Shown piece by piece: positions 1 to 5,809 of a stretch of 6,786 nt of DNA. The translations under genes were made by a program, and so were the position numbers. Under the pieces are notes generated by a model, which searched no databases, was not told the DNA's origin, and saw only the letters and a list, made by a program, of their open reading frames with translations. Each line of letters starts with the position of its first letter. Within the stretch, counting starts at the first letter, position 1. The stretch is from Nitrospinae bacterium CG22_combo_CG10-13_8_21_14_all_47_10 (GTDB lineage: Bacteria > Nitrospinota > Nitrospinia > Nitrospinales > VA-1), in NCBI GenBank assembly GCA_002786505.1, contig PCTK01000075.1, positions 1 through 6,786 of the forward strand, written 5' to 3'.

Positions 1-19
1 AAAAACCAAACGGGTTTTT
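1..19. terminator. A/T-flanked hairpin at the left edge
   Basis: AAAAACC (1-7) and GGTTTTT (13-19) are perfect inverted repeats around a five-base loop. Read on either strand the stem begins with A's and ends in T's, the shape of a bidirectional intrinsic terminator, though the GC core is only two pairs. The stem may continue outside the window. It lies about 90 bp downstream of the cytochrome stop codon. Confidence 0.35.
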
Positions 20-68
20 GTTTTCTAAACCCTGCCCTGAAGACAAATAAGGAAAGGACCAAAAACTT

Positions 69-86
69 CCTGCCAAAATAAGCAGG
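69..86 (-). terminator. Candidate terminator hairpin after the cytochrome
   Basis: On the minus strand CCTGC, an eight-base loop and GCAGG form a short stem, followed after two A's and a G by a run of five T's. It lies 22 bp beyond the cytochrome stop codon. The stem is only five pairs, so termination may be inefficient. The same CCTGC arm can pair instead with the more distant copy at 30-35. Confidence 0.4.
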
Positions 87-100
87 GTTAAAATTTTAAC
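87..100. repeat. Perfect 14-bp palindrome GTTAAAATTTTAAC
   Basis: The sequence is identical to its own reverse complement over 14 bp and sits eight bases beyond the cytochrome stop codon (109). It is directly next to the terminator-like hairpin. It could be a DNA-binding site for a dimeric protein or only part of the 3' structure; no related copy was seen elsewhere in the window. Confidence 0.5.
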
Positions 101-108
101 GAAACGGT

Positions 109-2334
109 TCATTCCGGGGATTGCCTCAAGCTTAATATTTTTTCCCGTAATCGACGGTGATCCACTGTACGTGCAAATTCATAACTCTTATGGATATTCT
201 GATAAACCGGATCATCATATTGGTCGTGACAGGGTATGCAATTGCCAACTCTCAAAATCCGGATTATTTCTTCCTGGTTAAAAGTCCGGGCTTTTGGTTG
301 ATGGGTTCCCGCAAGGGGCTCCCCCCGCATTGATACTTTGGCTCGCGGGCCAAACTGTGATTCTTTCTTTATTTTATCTGTACGGTCCAGGGGATCGACA
401 AAATCACTTTCTCCGGTAAAGCTTGTTCCTATCAGGAGGTCACCTTCCCCTAATCCTAAAGTTTCAGGAGACAAATGGCAACTGGTACAAGAACGCACCT
501 GTTTTTGTATGGAATGCGGATTCAGCGCATAAGCCAGATTCGATCCGGAGGTGCCATGCGGATTGGTAAAAGCCCACTGCCGATAACGACCCCGCTCTTC
601 CCCCATCCGCCCCAGAACGGGAACCGGGTTGCCCTTCTCATCAAGAATGGTCAGGCGTCTTTCGGGCTGGGTCAGCATGGGCGCAACCTTGCCCCGAGGC
701 CCGATCATCAACGCCGGTTCCCCGATATCCATGGCGTGAGATTCGGGTATTTGCTCCTGGCTGATATTTTGATGGCAGGCCGGGCAACGCACGACCCAGC
801 GCGCGTGGCAGGACGTGCATTCCAGACGCGATTGATGCTGGGGAATGGAGTGGGCTCCAGAAAAATCTTTTACCAGTGGAATTTTATGTACCTTGCCGGT
901 TTGTTTGCCGATGGTGACCATGCGCCCGTTCTGAACTTTTACATTGGTCAACTTCCTGCTACGCGCCGAAACTGCCATCCAGTCCTTTACCTTGTTTGAA
1001 CCGCCTTTATAATGTTTGCTGACCCGGATCGTCGCATCGCCGGGATCGGTAATCTGTGAAATGGAAGGGTAGGCAAGGCTGTCTCCATGACAGGTCTCGC
1101 AACGAATTTCCACGGCTTCGTGTTGTTTGGAATAAAGGTTCCCATCTCCCATGATATCAAGTTGTGTATGACAATCGGTGCAGTCCATTCCTCGGGCTGT
1201 GTGCACATCCTCCATAACTTTTCCCTTCCCGGCAAATAAGGAGAAATCCTTAGCCGGTTCAATGGTGGGTGCTTTGTCTATCACAGTTTCTATTGCCCCA
1301 GAGTCATGAGCCGGGGTGGTGTTTTCCGCTTTTGTTTTGATCTCTTCCTCGTCAGGTTCGGTACCCAGGGTTTGCAATGCAAATGCCTGGTGGCACTGGA
1401 CGCAGGTCGCGCGCGTTGGAATGGCGCGCATTTTATGAAACCGGGCATGGCCTGGTTCGCCACGCGATATGGTTGGGTCGTTGCCTTCATAAAGTCCGCT
1501 GGAAGAATACTCGAAATGGCAGGCGGCACAACCTTGTGAACGGTACTGGCCGTCAGCGGGCGGCGAATCGAGATGGCATTGGAAACATTTTTCCCGCAAC
1601 ATTTGGTCTGCCGGGTGCCGGGATACGGGAATCAATGTTTCCTTTTTCAAAACGGATTCGGGAATGGTTGCGGAAGAAAAGAATGGCAGTCTTTCCAGTT
1701 TTTGCAAAGCGCCCTGGTTTGCCGGAACGAAGCCATCTGCATCGGTAATGGCAAGCGTGCCATAGCGTGCTGTTTTGTGTTCCTGGGCGGCCCATTGATA
1801 TCTCAAACCCGAGATCATGCCCGCCATCGTGTTCATCATGGATTTTTTAACACGGTCAACATGGTTCCTGTCTTCATCTGGGTGGCCGGCATGACAATAT
1901 AATTGCCCGCAAGATTTTTCCACCACACTCAGGCTCGAAGGGTTGCGTTTGCCTGTTCCAGCAGAAGGATCATAAATCAAGGTCGCATGCGCCTGGGCCT
2001 TGTCCACCGATTCAGGCTCGCCACCGTGGCAGACGGAACAACCGAATTCAGGCGGGTGGGAAGGGTTGGCAATGCCATCGTGGCAGGTGATGCACCTTTC
2101 CACAGGCCGATTCCGGTACCCGGAAACTTTAACCCAAGGGTAGTCCGGCAAGGTGGCGGTGACACGAACCTCTTTAATATGCGGTGCCGTTGTATTTTTT
2201 ACGGAGGACTGCGAGGAGGGCGATTGCAGGAAACGCTCCTGCCAGAAACGCCAGTCCATTTCCTCGGCGAAGACAGAACAGACGCCAGAAAAGGCCAGAA
2301 CAAAAACTGCGAATCCCTTGAAAAATTTCAACAC
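109..2334 (-). CDS. Secreted dodecahaem c-type cytochrome
   Basis: This is a periplasmic or exported electron-transfer protein of 741 residues. Residues 1-23 form a Sec signal peptide (Lys-rich start, hydrophobic core, cleavage after VFA); Cys19 is not in a proper lipobox, so a lipoprotein is unlikely. Eleven CXXCH haem motifs begin at Cys81, 99, 250, 269, 311, 385, 412, 506, 517, 616 and 699. A twelfth site is CX4CH (CGQLYCH, 142-148). About 22 further histidines lie outside the motifs, enough for bis-His ligation of every haem. An acidic, probably flexible linker spans about 324-363, and haem-poor stretches lie at 149-249, 417-505 and 522-615. The start is GTG; there is no in-frame ATG before the upstream stop, the next Met (26) lies after the signal peptide, and no clear Shine-Dalgarno is visible. 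It is the last gene of a probable three-gene operon. Haem number and length resemble outer-membrane dodecahaem cytochromes of Geobacter, but I cannot assign it to a named family. The partner and terminal acceptor are unknown. Confidence 0.93.
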   Translation of the reverse strand: MLKFFKGFAVFVLAFSGVCSVFAEEMDWRFWQERFLQSPSSQSSVKNTTAPHIKEVRVTATLPDYPWVKVSGYRNRPVERCITCHDGIANPSHPPEFGCSVCHGGEPESVDKAQAHATLIYDPSAGTGKRNPSSLSVVEKSCGQLYCHAGHPDEDRNHVDRVKKSMMNTMAGMISGLRYQWAAQEHKTARYGTLAITDADGFVPANQGALQKLERLPFFSSATIPESVLKKETLIPVSRHPADQMLREKCFQCHLDSPPADGQYRSQGCAACHFEYSSSGLYEGNDPTISRGEPGHARFHKMRAIPTRATCVQCHQAFALQTLGTEPDEEEIKTKAENTTPAHDSGAIETVIDKAPTIEPAKDFSLFAGKGKVMEDVHTARGMDCTDCHTQLDIMGDGNLYSKQHEAVEIRCETCHGDSLAYPSISQITDPGDATIRVSKHYKGGSNKVKDWMAVSARSRKLTNVKVQNGRMVTIGKQTGKVHKIPLVKDFSGAHSIPQHQSRLECTSCHARWVVRCPACHQNISQEQIPESHAMDIGEPALMIGPRGKVAPMLTQPERRLTILDEKGNPVPVLGRMGEERGRYRQWAFTNPHGTSGSNLAYALNPHSIQKQVRSCTSCHLSPETLGLGEGDLLIGTSFTGESDFVDPLDRTDKIKKESQFGPRAKVSMRGEPLAGTHQPKARTFNQEEIIRILRVGNCIPCHDQYDDPVYQNIHKSYEFARTVDHRRLREKILSLRQSPE
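1891..1911 (-). other. Atypical CX4CH haem-attachment site in the cytochrome
   Basis: Codons 142-148 of the cytochrome read C-G-Q-L-Y-C-H, with four residues between the two cysteines instead of two. CX4CH haem binding is established in tetrahaem cytochromes c3 of sulfate reducers, so covalent haem here is plausible. The flanking AGH and a Met-rich segment (residues 165-173) follow directly. Whether haem is attached is inferred, not shown. Confidence 0.6.
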
Positions 2335-2380
2335 GGTTTGATGGGCGAAGTCGTTTTAGGTGAATCGTTAAAATGCCGGA

Positions 2381-2701
2381 TCAATCATAAACCAGAGTCA
2401 CCCGTTCAAGAAAGTCTGAAAGTTCGGTCAGGCAGTTTTTAACCTCATCGGGATTTTTTTCTTTTGCCGCTTTCTCAATGGCTTCGCCAATAATGCTGAC
2501 AGGCATGAATCCGTAACCGCCTCCAGAACCTCGCATGGAGTGGCCCAGCGTGCGGATTTTATCAAAATCGGAGACTTTGAGCGCATCGTTAATGGTTTTT
2601 ATATCGTCCTGACGGTTTTGCAGATATCCGGGTATCAGGTCGCGAAGGTCCGGGTCAACATGAGCAATGAATTTTTCCTTCAGTTTCTTCATGCCCGACA
2701 T
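2381..2701 (-). CDS. Hpt (histidine phosphotransfer) domain protein
   Basis: This is a 106-residue, single-domain, cytoplasmic protein with no signal peptide or membrane segment. The motif GHSMRGSGGGYGF (53-65) matches the Hpt signature H-x-x-[KR]-G-[SA]-[SG], and His54 is the predicted phosphoacceptor. Arg57 takes the place of the more common Lys. The predicted secondary structure is mostly helical on both sides, as expected of a four-helix bundle, and the length is normal for a stand-alone Hpt module. Such proteins carry a phosphoryl group between a hybrid kinase receiver domain and a response regulator; neither partner is encoded here. The gene starts 28 bp after the NTF2-like gene and ends 46 bp before the cytochrome, so co-transcription is likely. 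ATG at 2701 is used; Met4 (ATG at 2692) is an alternative. Neither has a strong Shine-Dalgarno. Confidence 0.85.
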   Translation of the reverse strand: MSGMKKLKEKFIAHVDPDLRDLIPGYLQNRQDDIKTINDALKVSDFDKIRTLGHSMRGSGGGYGFMPVSIIGEAIEKAAKEKNPDEVKNCLTELSDFLERVTLVYD

Positions 2702-2729
2702 GGTAGAGGGATGAGACCTTTATTTCAAG

Positions 2730-3236
2730 TTAGTAAACCGGGTTGTGGAAATAGTAAAGGGCATCGTCTCCCGGTTTAATGCTGTAATCGGGCAGGCTGG
2801 AGCAATGTTCCAGCGCTACCTTCCATTGTGAGCCTTCGCGGGTAAACGCAAAACTACAGACGCTGTGTTGCCGTTCGTCGGTGTCGGTCGATTTGGAAGT
2901 GATGCTGACGATCTCATCAGCCAGAATATAAGCGACATCTTTGCCAACCTTTCCGCTGAGAATCTGACGTTGGGTCTGGCATTCCATATCCCTGAAATCG
3001 GACATCATTTGCTGGTAGTCCAGAACCCTGTTTTCAAGCAGGGCGCGTTTATCATCCACCATGATCACCAGGTCTTTAGAATAAAACGGCGGAAGTTTTT
3101 CTGGATGGGTGCAGACCAGTTCATCTATTTTTTTGAGGATACCGGCAAGTTCATCTGTTTCGGCCGCGAAAGCCTGCCCATAGAAAACCAGGGAAATTAC
3201 TAAAACTAATCCTGCCACGAAGTGTCGTTTTTGCAT
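2730..3236 (-). CDS. Exported NTF2/SnoaL-like protein of unknown function
   Basis: This is a 168-residue protein whose first 24-25 residues form a clear Sec signal peptide (QKRH start, hydrophobic core, cleavage near AFA-AE). The mature part is compact: a helical start (26-45), a PEKLPPFYSKDLVIMV segment, and a C-terminal part with FTREGSQWKVALEHCSSLP (131-149). The last pattern, a strand ending in W-K-V followed by a short H-containing strand, is typical of the NTF2/SnoaL (DUF4440-like) cone fold. I suggest this fold from pattern only. Four cysteines (42, 86, 127, 145) remain in the mature protein and could form two disulfides; no CXXC or CXXCH is present. The ATG is preceded by a good GGAG eight bases upstream. 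It is the first gene of the probable operon with the Hpt protein and cytochrome, so a periplasmic accessory or ligand-binding role is possible but unproven. Confidence 0.85.
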   Translation of the reverse strand: MQKRHFVAGLVLVISLVFYGQAFAAETDELAGILKKIDELVCTHPEKLPPFYSKDLVIMVDDKRALLENRVLDYQQMMSDFRDMECQTQRQILSGKVGKDVAYILADEIVSITSKSTDTDERQHSVCSFAFTREGSQWKVALEHCSSLPDYSIKPGDDALYYFHNPVY

Positions 3237-3243
3237 TTGAAAA

Positions 3244-3248
3244 TCTCC
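3244..3248 (-). promoter_or_regulatory. Ribosome binding site of the NTF2-like gene
   Basis: On the minus strand GGAGA lies with eight bases between GGAG and the ATG at 3236. It is the clearest Shine-Dalgarno of the three-gene cluster; the two downstream genes lack an obvious one, which would fit translation from a shared transcript. Confidence 0.6.
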
Positions 3249-3338
3249 AAAATTTATGCGGAAAACTCCCGCAGGTCACTAGCAATAATATTTTTTAGTC
3301 GGCAAGCATGACCGCCCACTGATTTCAGCCTGACATCA

Positions 3339-3361
3339 CGCCCACGGCACCAAGCCGGGCG
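3339..3361 (-). terminator. GC-rich hairpin just after the NHL gene
   Basis: Five bases beyond the NHL stop codon, CGCCC (3339-3343) pairs with GGGCG (3357-3361), and GGC (3346-3348) pairs with GCC (3354-3356), leaving a two-base bulge and a five-base loop. The stem is strong but no U-run follows on the minus strand. It may be a mRNA 3'-end stabiliser or partial terminator rather than a classical intrinsic terminator. The 129-bp gap around it is the widest between same-strand genes here, which supports a transcript boundary. Confidence 0.3.
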
Positions 3362-3365
3362 GGGG

Positions 3366-5534
3366 CTATGGGAAGTTCTGTAGATAAATTTCTACTGTTT
3401 CCCCATCCTGTGCCCAGCCGAAAGTTCCTGATCCTGCAAATGTGGTAATGATTCCGCTGGTATCCACTTTGCGGATTCGGTTATTCCCCATATCAGAAAT
3501 ATACAGGTTTCCTTTTGAGTCGAAAGCGATTGCCGAAGGACTCTTGAGCATGGCCTTGGTGGCTGGACCGCCATCGCCAAAATAGCCCTGGTAACCATTG
3601 CCTGCAACTGTCTCGATCTTTCCATCTTTGGTGACTTTTCTTATAGTATGGGAGTTCATGCCAACGATATGCAGTTCCCCCGCCGGGCTCACAGCCAGAT
3701 AATCCATATTGCGGATTCCTGCTTGCAATGCCGGTCCGCCATCGCCCGTGTTTTCGTGGTTGCCGTTGCCGGCGAACGTGGTGATAATGCCTTTGGTGTC
3801 TATTTTCCGGATCAAATTGTTAGCCGCATCGGCAATATAGAGATTGCCTTCTTTATCTGTAGCCATATAAGTGGGGTCTCGAAAAGCCGCTTCACTTGCC
3901 GACCCCCCATCACCATAGTGAGCCGATTCTCCGGTACCAGCGATGGTCGTGATCTCTCCATCGGCTGAAACTTTTCGGATTTGGTGGTTGAGTCTGTCGG
4001 AAATAAACATATCCCCTTTATGATCAAAAACAATATCTGAAAAAGTGGTGATGACAGCCAGTTCACCAGTTTGAACCTTGCCTTTGTATTTGCTTTTGTC
4101 AATAGATGTCAGATAGTTCTCGGAAACCGTACTGAGAACTTTTCGCATGATGCCATTTTCATCTATCTTTCGAATGACGCTGGTGAAACCACTGGGGCTA
4201 ACGATGAACATTTCTCCCTTGTTATTCAGCTTCAAGGATGTTGCCCCGTAAATGGATGCTTCCAATGCGGGCAGGTCATCGCCAATATTTCCTCGAATTC
4301 CGTTCCCGGCAATGGTGTCAATGATTCCATCCTTGGTCACCTTGCGAATGCGGTAGTGTCCCTTATCTGAAATAAGAAGATTGTCGTCTTTATCAAATAC
4401 GATGCCGTGAGGAAAACTCAGGTTTGCCCCGGTAGCCGGGCCGCCATCGCCAGCAAACATTTTCACTCCATTCCCGGCAACAGTTTTGACACTGCCGCGG
4501 CGTGGGTCTATCCGGCGAATGCGGTAGTGCGACCGGTCAATAATCAGCAGGTTGCCCTCTGCATCCAGGGCCACCCCGAAAGGCAGATATAGATTTGTTT
4601 CACGAGCTACTTCAGAATCCCCGTTGTAATCCTGATGCCCGGTTCCTGCCACAGTCTGGATCATTCCCTGAGTGTCAACGGAGCGGACACGGTTATTGTT
4701 TCTGTCGGCGATGTATAAGACACCGTTATCATCCACCACTACGCCGGTTGGCCCGGCGATACTGGCGCGATAGGCGGGGCCGTTATCTCCCATGAAAAAG
4801 AAGCCGCCATCGCCAGCCACCGTTGTGATGATTCCCTGAGGATTAACCATTCTAACCCGGTTGTTCCCGCGGTCTGCGATATAGAGGTTGCCTTTTTTAT
4901 CCAGTGCCAGCCCGAAGGGCTTTGAAAGTTGAGCCTGGGTAGCGGGGCCGGAATCGCCTTTGAATCCGTCTTCGCCATTGCCCGCGATTGTGGTGATGAT
5001 TCCTTTGTTATTAACAACGCGGACCCTCCCGTTGGAGCGGTCGGAAATATAAATGTTCCCGTCATCATCAATGGCGACTCCGGAAGGGAGATTGAGCATG
5101 GCTTGGGCGGCTTTTCCGCCGTCACCGCTGAACCCTGCTATGCCATTGCCTGCGACGGTGGTGATGATGCCGCTTGTGTCCACTTTACGCACCCGATGGT
5201 TGTTTCGGTCGGCGATATAAAGGTTGCCTTTTTTATCGAAGGCCAAACCGGCGGGCAGTTTCAGCTTTGCCTCGCTGGCCTTGCCGCCATCTCCGTCGAA
5301 CCCGGACTCGCCGGTCCCGGCAAAGGTGGTCATATTCCCCTGCGTGTCCACACGGCTGATGATGTTGTTGTCCCGCATGGCAATAAAAATATTGCCTTTT
5401 TTATCGACGGCGATGCCATCGACCAGTGAAATTTCGGTTTCAGTGGCTTTGACCGTTTTTGCCAATACCGGGATGGCAGATAACGCTAACCACAATAAAA
5501 TATTCAGTGCGATCAAAGCTTTATTGTTTTTCAT
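3366..5534 (-). CDS. Exported NHL-repeat beta-propeller protein (12 blades)
   Basis: This is a 722-residue protein with a Sec signal peptide at 1-25 (MKNNK, hydrophobic core, cleavage after VLA). The rest is almost entirely twelve tandem NHL-type blades starting at about residues 38, 94, 150, 206, 262, 318, 375, 431, 498, 554, 610 and 666. A typical blade reads PxGhAhDxxGNLYIADRxNxRhRKVDxxGIITTVAGNG, then a GDGGPAxxAxL loop. NHL propellers usually have six blades, so twelve repeats suggest two consecutive six-bladed propellers (inference). Blade 8 is degenerate. I see no catalytic motif, haem site, transmembrane anchor or C-terminal sorting signal, so a binding or scaffold role in the periplasm or at the cell surface is the best guess. 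I chose ATG 5534 over the in-frame TTG at 5540 because AGAGGT sits seven bases upstream of the ATG and only one base from the TTG. It may be transcribed with the downstream leftward genes or separately. Confidence 0.92.
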   Translation of the reverse strand: MKNNKALIALNILLWLALSAIPVLAKTVKATETEISLVDGIAVDKKGNIFIAMRDNNIISRVDTQGNMTTFAGTGESGFDGDGGKASEAKLKLPAGLAFDKKGNLYIADRNNHRVRKVDTSGIITTVAGNGIAGFSGDGGKAAQAMLNLPSGVAIDDDGNIYISDRSNGRVRVVNNKGIITTIAGNGEDGFKGDSGPATQAQLSKPFGLALDKKGNLYIADRGNNRVRMVNPQGIITTVAGDGGFFFMGDNGPAYRASIAGPTGVVVDDNGVLYIADRNNNRVRSVDTQGMIQTVAGTGHQDYNGDSEVARETNLYLPFGVALDAEGNLLIIDRSHYRIRRIDPRRGSVKTVAGNGVKMFAGDGGPATGANLSFPHGIVFDKDDNLLISDKGHYRIRKVTKDGIIDTIAGNGIRGNIGDDLPALEASIYGATSLKLNNKGEMFIVSPSGFTSVIRKIDENGIMRKVLSTVSENYLTSIDKSKYKGKVQTGELAVITTFSDIVFDHKGDMFISDRLNHQIRKVSADGEITTIAGTGESAHYGDGGSASEAAFRDPTYMATDKEGNLYIADAANNLIRKIDTKGIITTFAGNGNHENTGDGGPALQAGIRNMDYLAVSPAGELHIVGMNSHTIRKVTKDGKIETVAGNGYQGYFGDGGPATKAMLKSPSAIAFDSKGNLYISDMGNNRIRKVDTSGIITTFAGSGTFGWAQDGETVEIYLQNFP
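3369..5423 (-). repeat. Twelve tandem 56-codon NHL repeats
   Basis: The coding repeat has a period of 168 bp (56 codons) for ten of its eleven blade-to-blade steps, allowing one step of 57 codons (blade 6, extra residue in PRRGSVKT). Blade 8 is 67 codons long. Copies have diverged at DNA level but keep phase. The most alike stretches are in blades 2 and 12, which share KVDTSGIITT. Conservation is strongest in the GNLYIADR and AGNG/GDGG segments; the GDGG loop is changed in blades 4 (GDNG), 5 (GDSEVA), 7 (GDDLPA) and 12 (AQDGET). Confidence 0.9.
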
Positions 5535-5540
5535 GTTCAA

Positions 5541-5546
5541 ACCTCT
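5541..5546 (-). promoter_or_regulatory. Ribosome binding site deciding the NHL start
   Basis: On the minus strand AGAGGT is followed by TTGAACATG. The seven-base distance from GAGG to ATG is ideal, whereas the TTG six bases earlier nearly touches the site. This places the start at 5534. Confidence 0.65.
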
Positions 5547-5709
5547 TTATGAGCGGAATACGCCGGGGAAATCCCACTTTCCTCCCAAAAAATATGCCGC
5601 AAATAACATGGAAGGAATTAGAATTTATGCCCTTTTTGCTATTTGGGAAAACCCGGTTTCAGGATGGCTTTGCCCTGCCTGATTCCTTTTGTTGGCGGGG
5701 GGTAAAACC

Positions 5710-5740
5710 TTTATGTATCGTATAAGCAGGCAATTATACT
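5710..5740 (+). promoter_or_regulatory. Possible sigma70-type promoter for the radical SAM gene
   Basis: TATACT at 5735-5740 matches the -10 consensus at five of six positions. TTTATG at 5710-5715 is a poor -35 at a long 19-bp spacing. Transcription would start near 5747, about 45-60 bases before the candidate start codons. The call rests mainly on the -10 box and on the absence of a better one. Confidence 0.3.
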
Positions 5741-5809
5741 TTGCAGAAAATTGAAGTCAAACAATATCTGGTTGGGCTTGAGTTGGTAAAAATGCTATCA
5801 TTACCCATC

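Larger units (their letters stand above)
5535..5809. other. Divergent intergenic region
   Basis: These 275 bp separate the leftward NHL gene from the rightward radical SAM gene and must carry promoters for both. I find no conserved ORF, RNA gene or riboswitch core. The left half is mixed in composition; the part next to the radical SAM gene is AT-rich. The only reasonable promoter element is the plus-strand box described separately; on the minus strand a weak CATAAA near 5630 was not convincing. Confidence 0.6.

Noticed and set aside
153..174. Cys19 of the cytochrome signal peptide as a lipoprotein anchor (position given only approximately for the gene)
   Set aside because: The residues before it (S-G-V) do not fit a lipobox, and a normal signal peptidase I site follows at VFA. 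The cysteine itself is encoded near 2278-2280.
475..999. 174-codon open frame on the plus strand
   Set aside because: It is antisense to haem-bearing cytochrome sequence and shows no family features.
1903..2442. 179-codon open frame on the plus strand
   Set aside because: It lies antisense to the cytochrome, crosses its start and the next gap, and its translation has no recognisable domain; the minus frame carries the signal peptide and haem motifs.
2701..2713. Purine-rich GGTAGAGGG before an ATG on the plus strand
   Set aside because: It resembles a ribosome site, but the following plus-strand frame is antisense to known genes and very short.
3280..3296. TATTAT box on the minus strand as a promoter of the three-gene operon
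   Set aside because: The box itself is good, but no acceptable -35 lies 16-18 bp upstream, and AT-rich gaps often contain such matches.
3369..5423. Regular repeats considered as a CRISPR array or satellite
   Set aside because: The 168-bp unit translates into well-conserved NHL blades with divergence at third positions, so it is a coding repeat.
4929..5429. 166-codon open frame on the plus strand with a repeated look
   Set aside because: Its repeats are only the mirror of the 168-bp NHL repeats on the minus strand.
5459..5725. Open frame of 88 codons reaching into the divergent spacer
   Set aside because: It overlaps the NHL signal-peptide region in antisense, has no ribosome site, and its translation is not protein-like.
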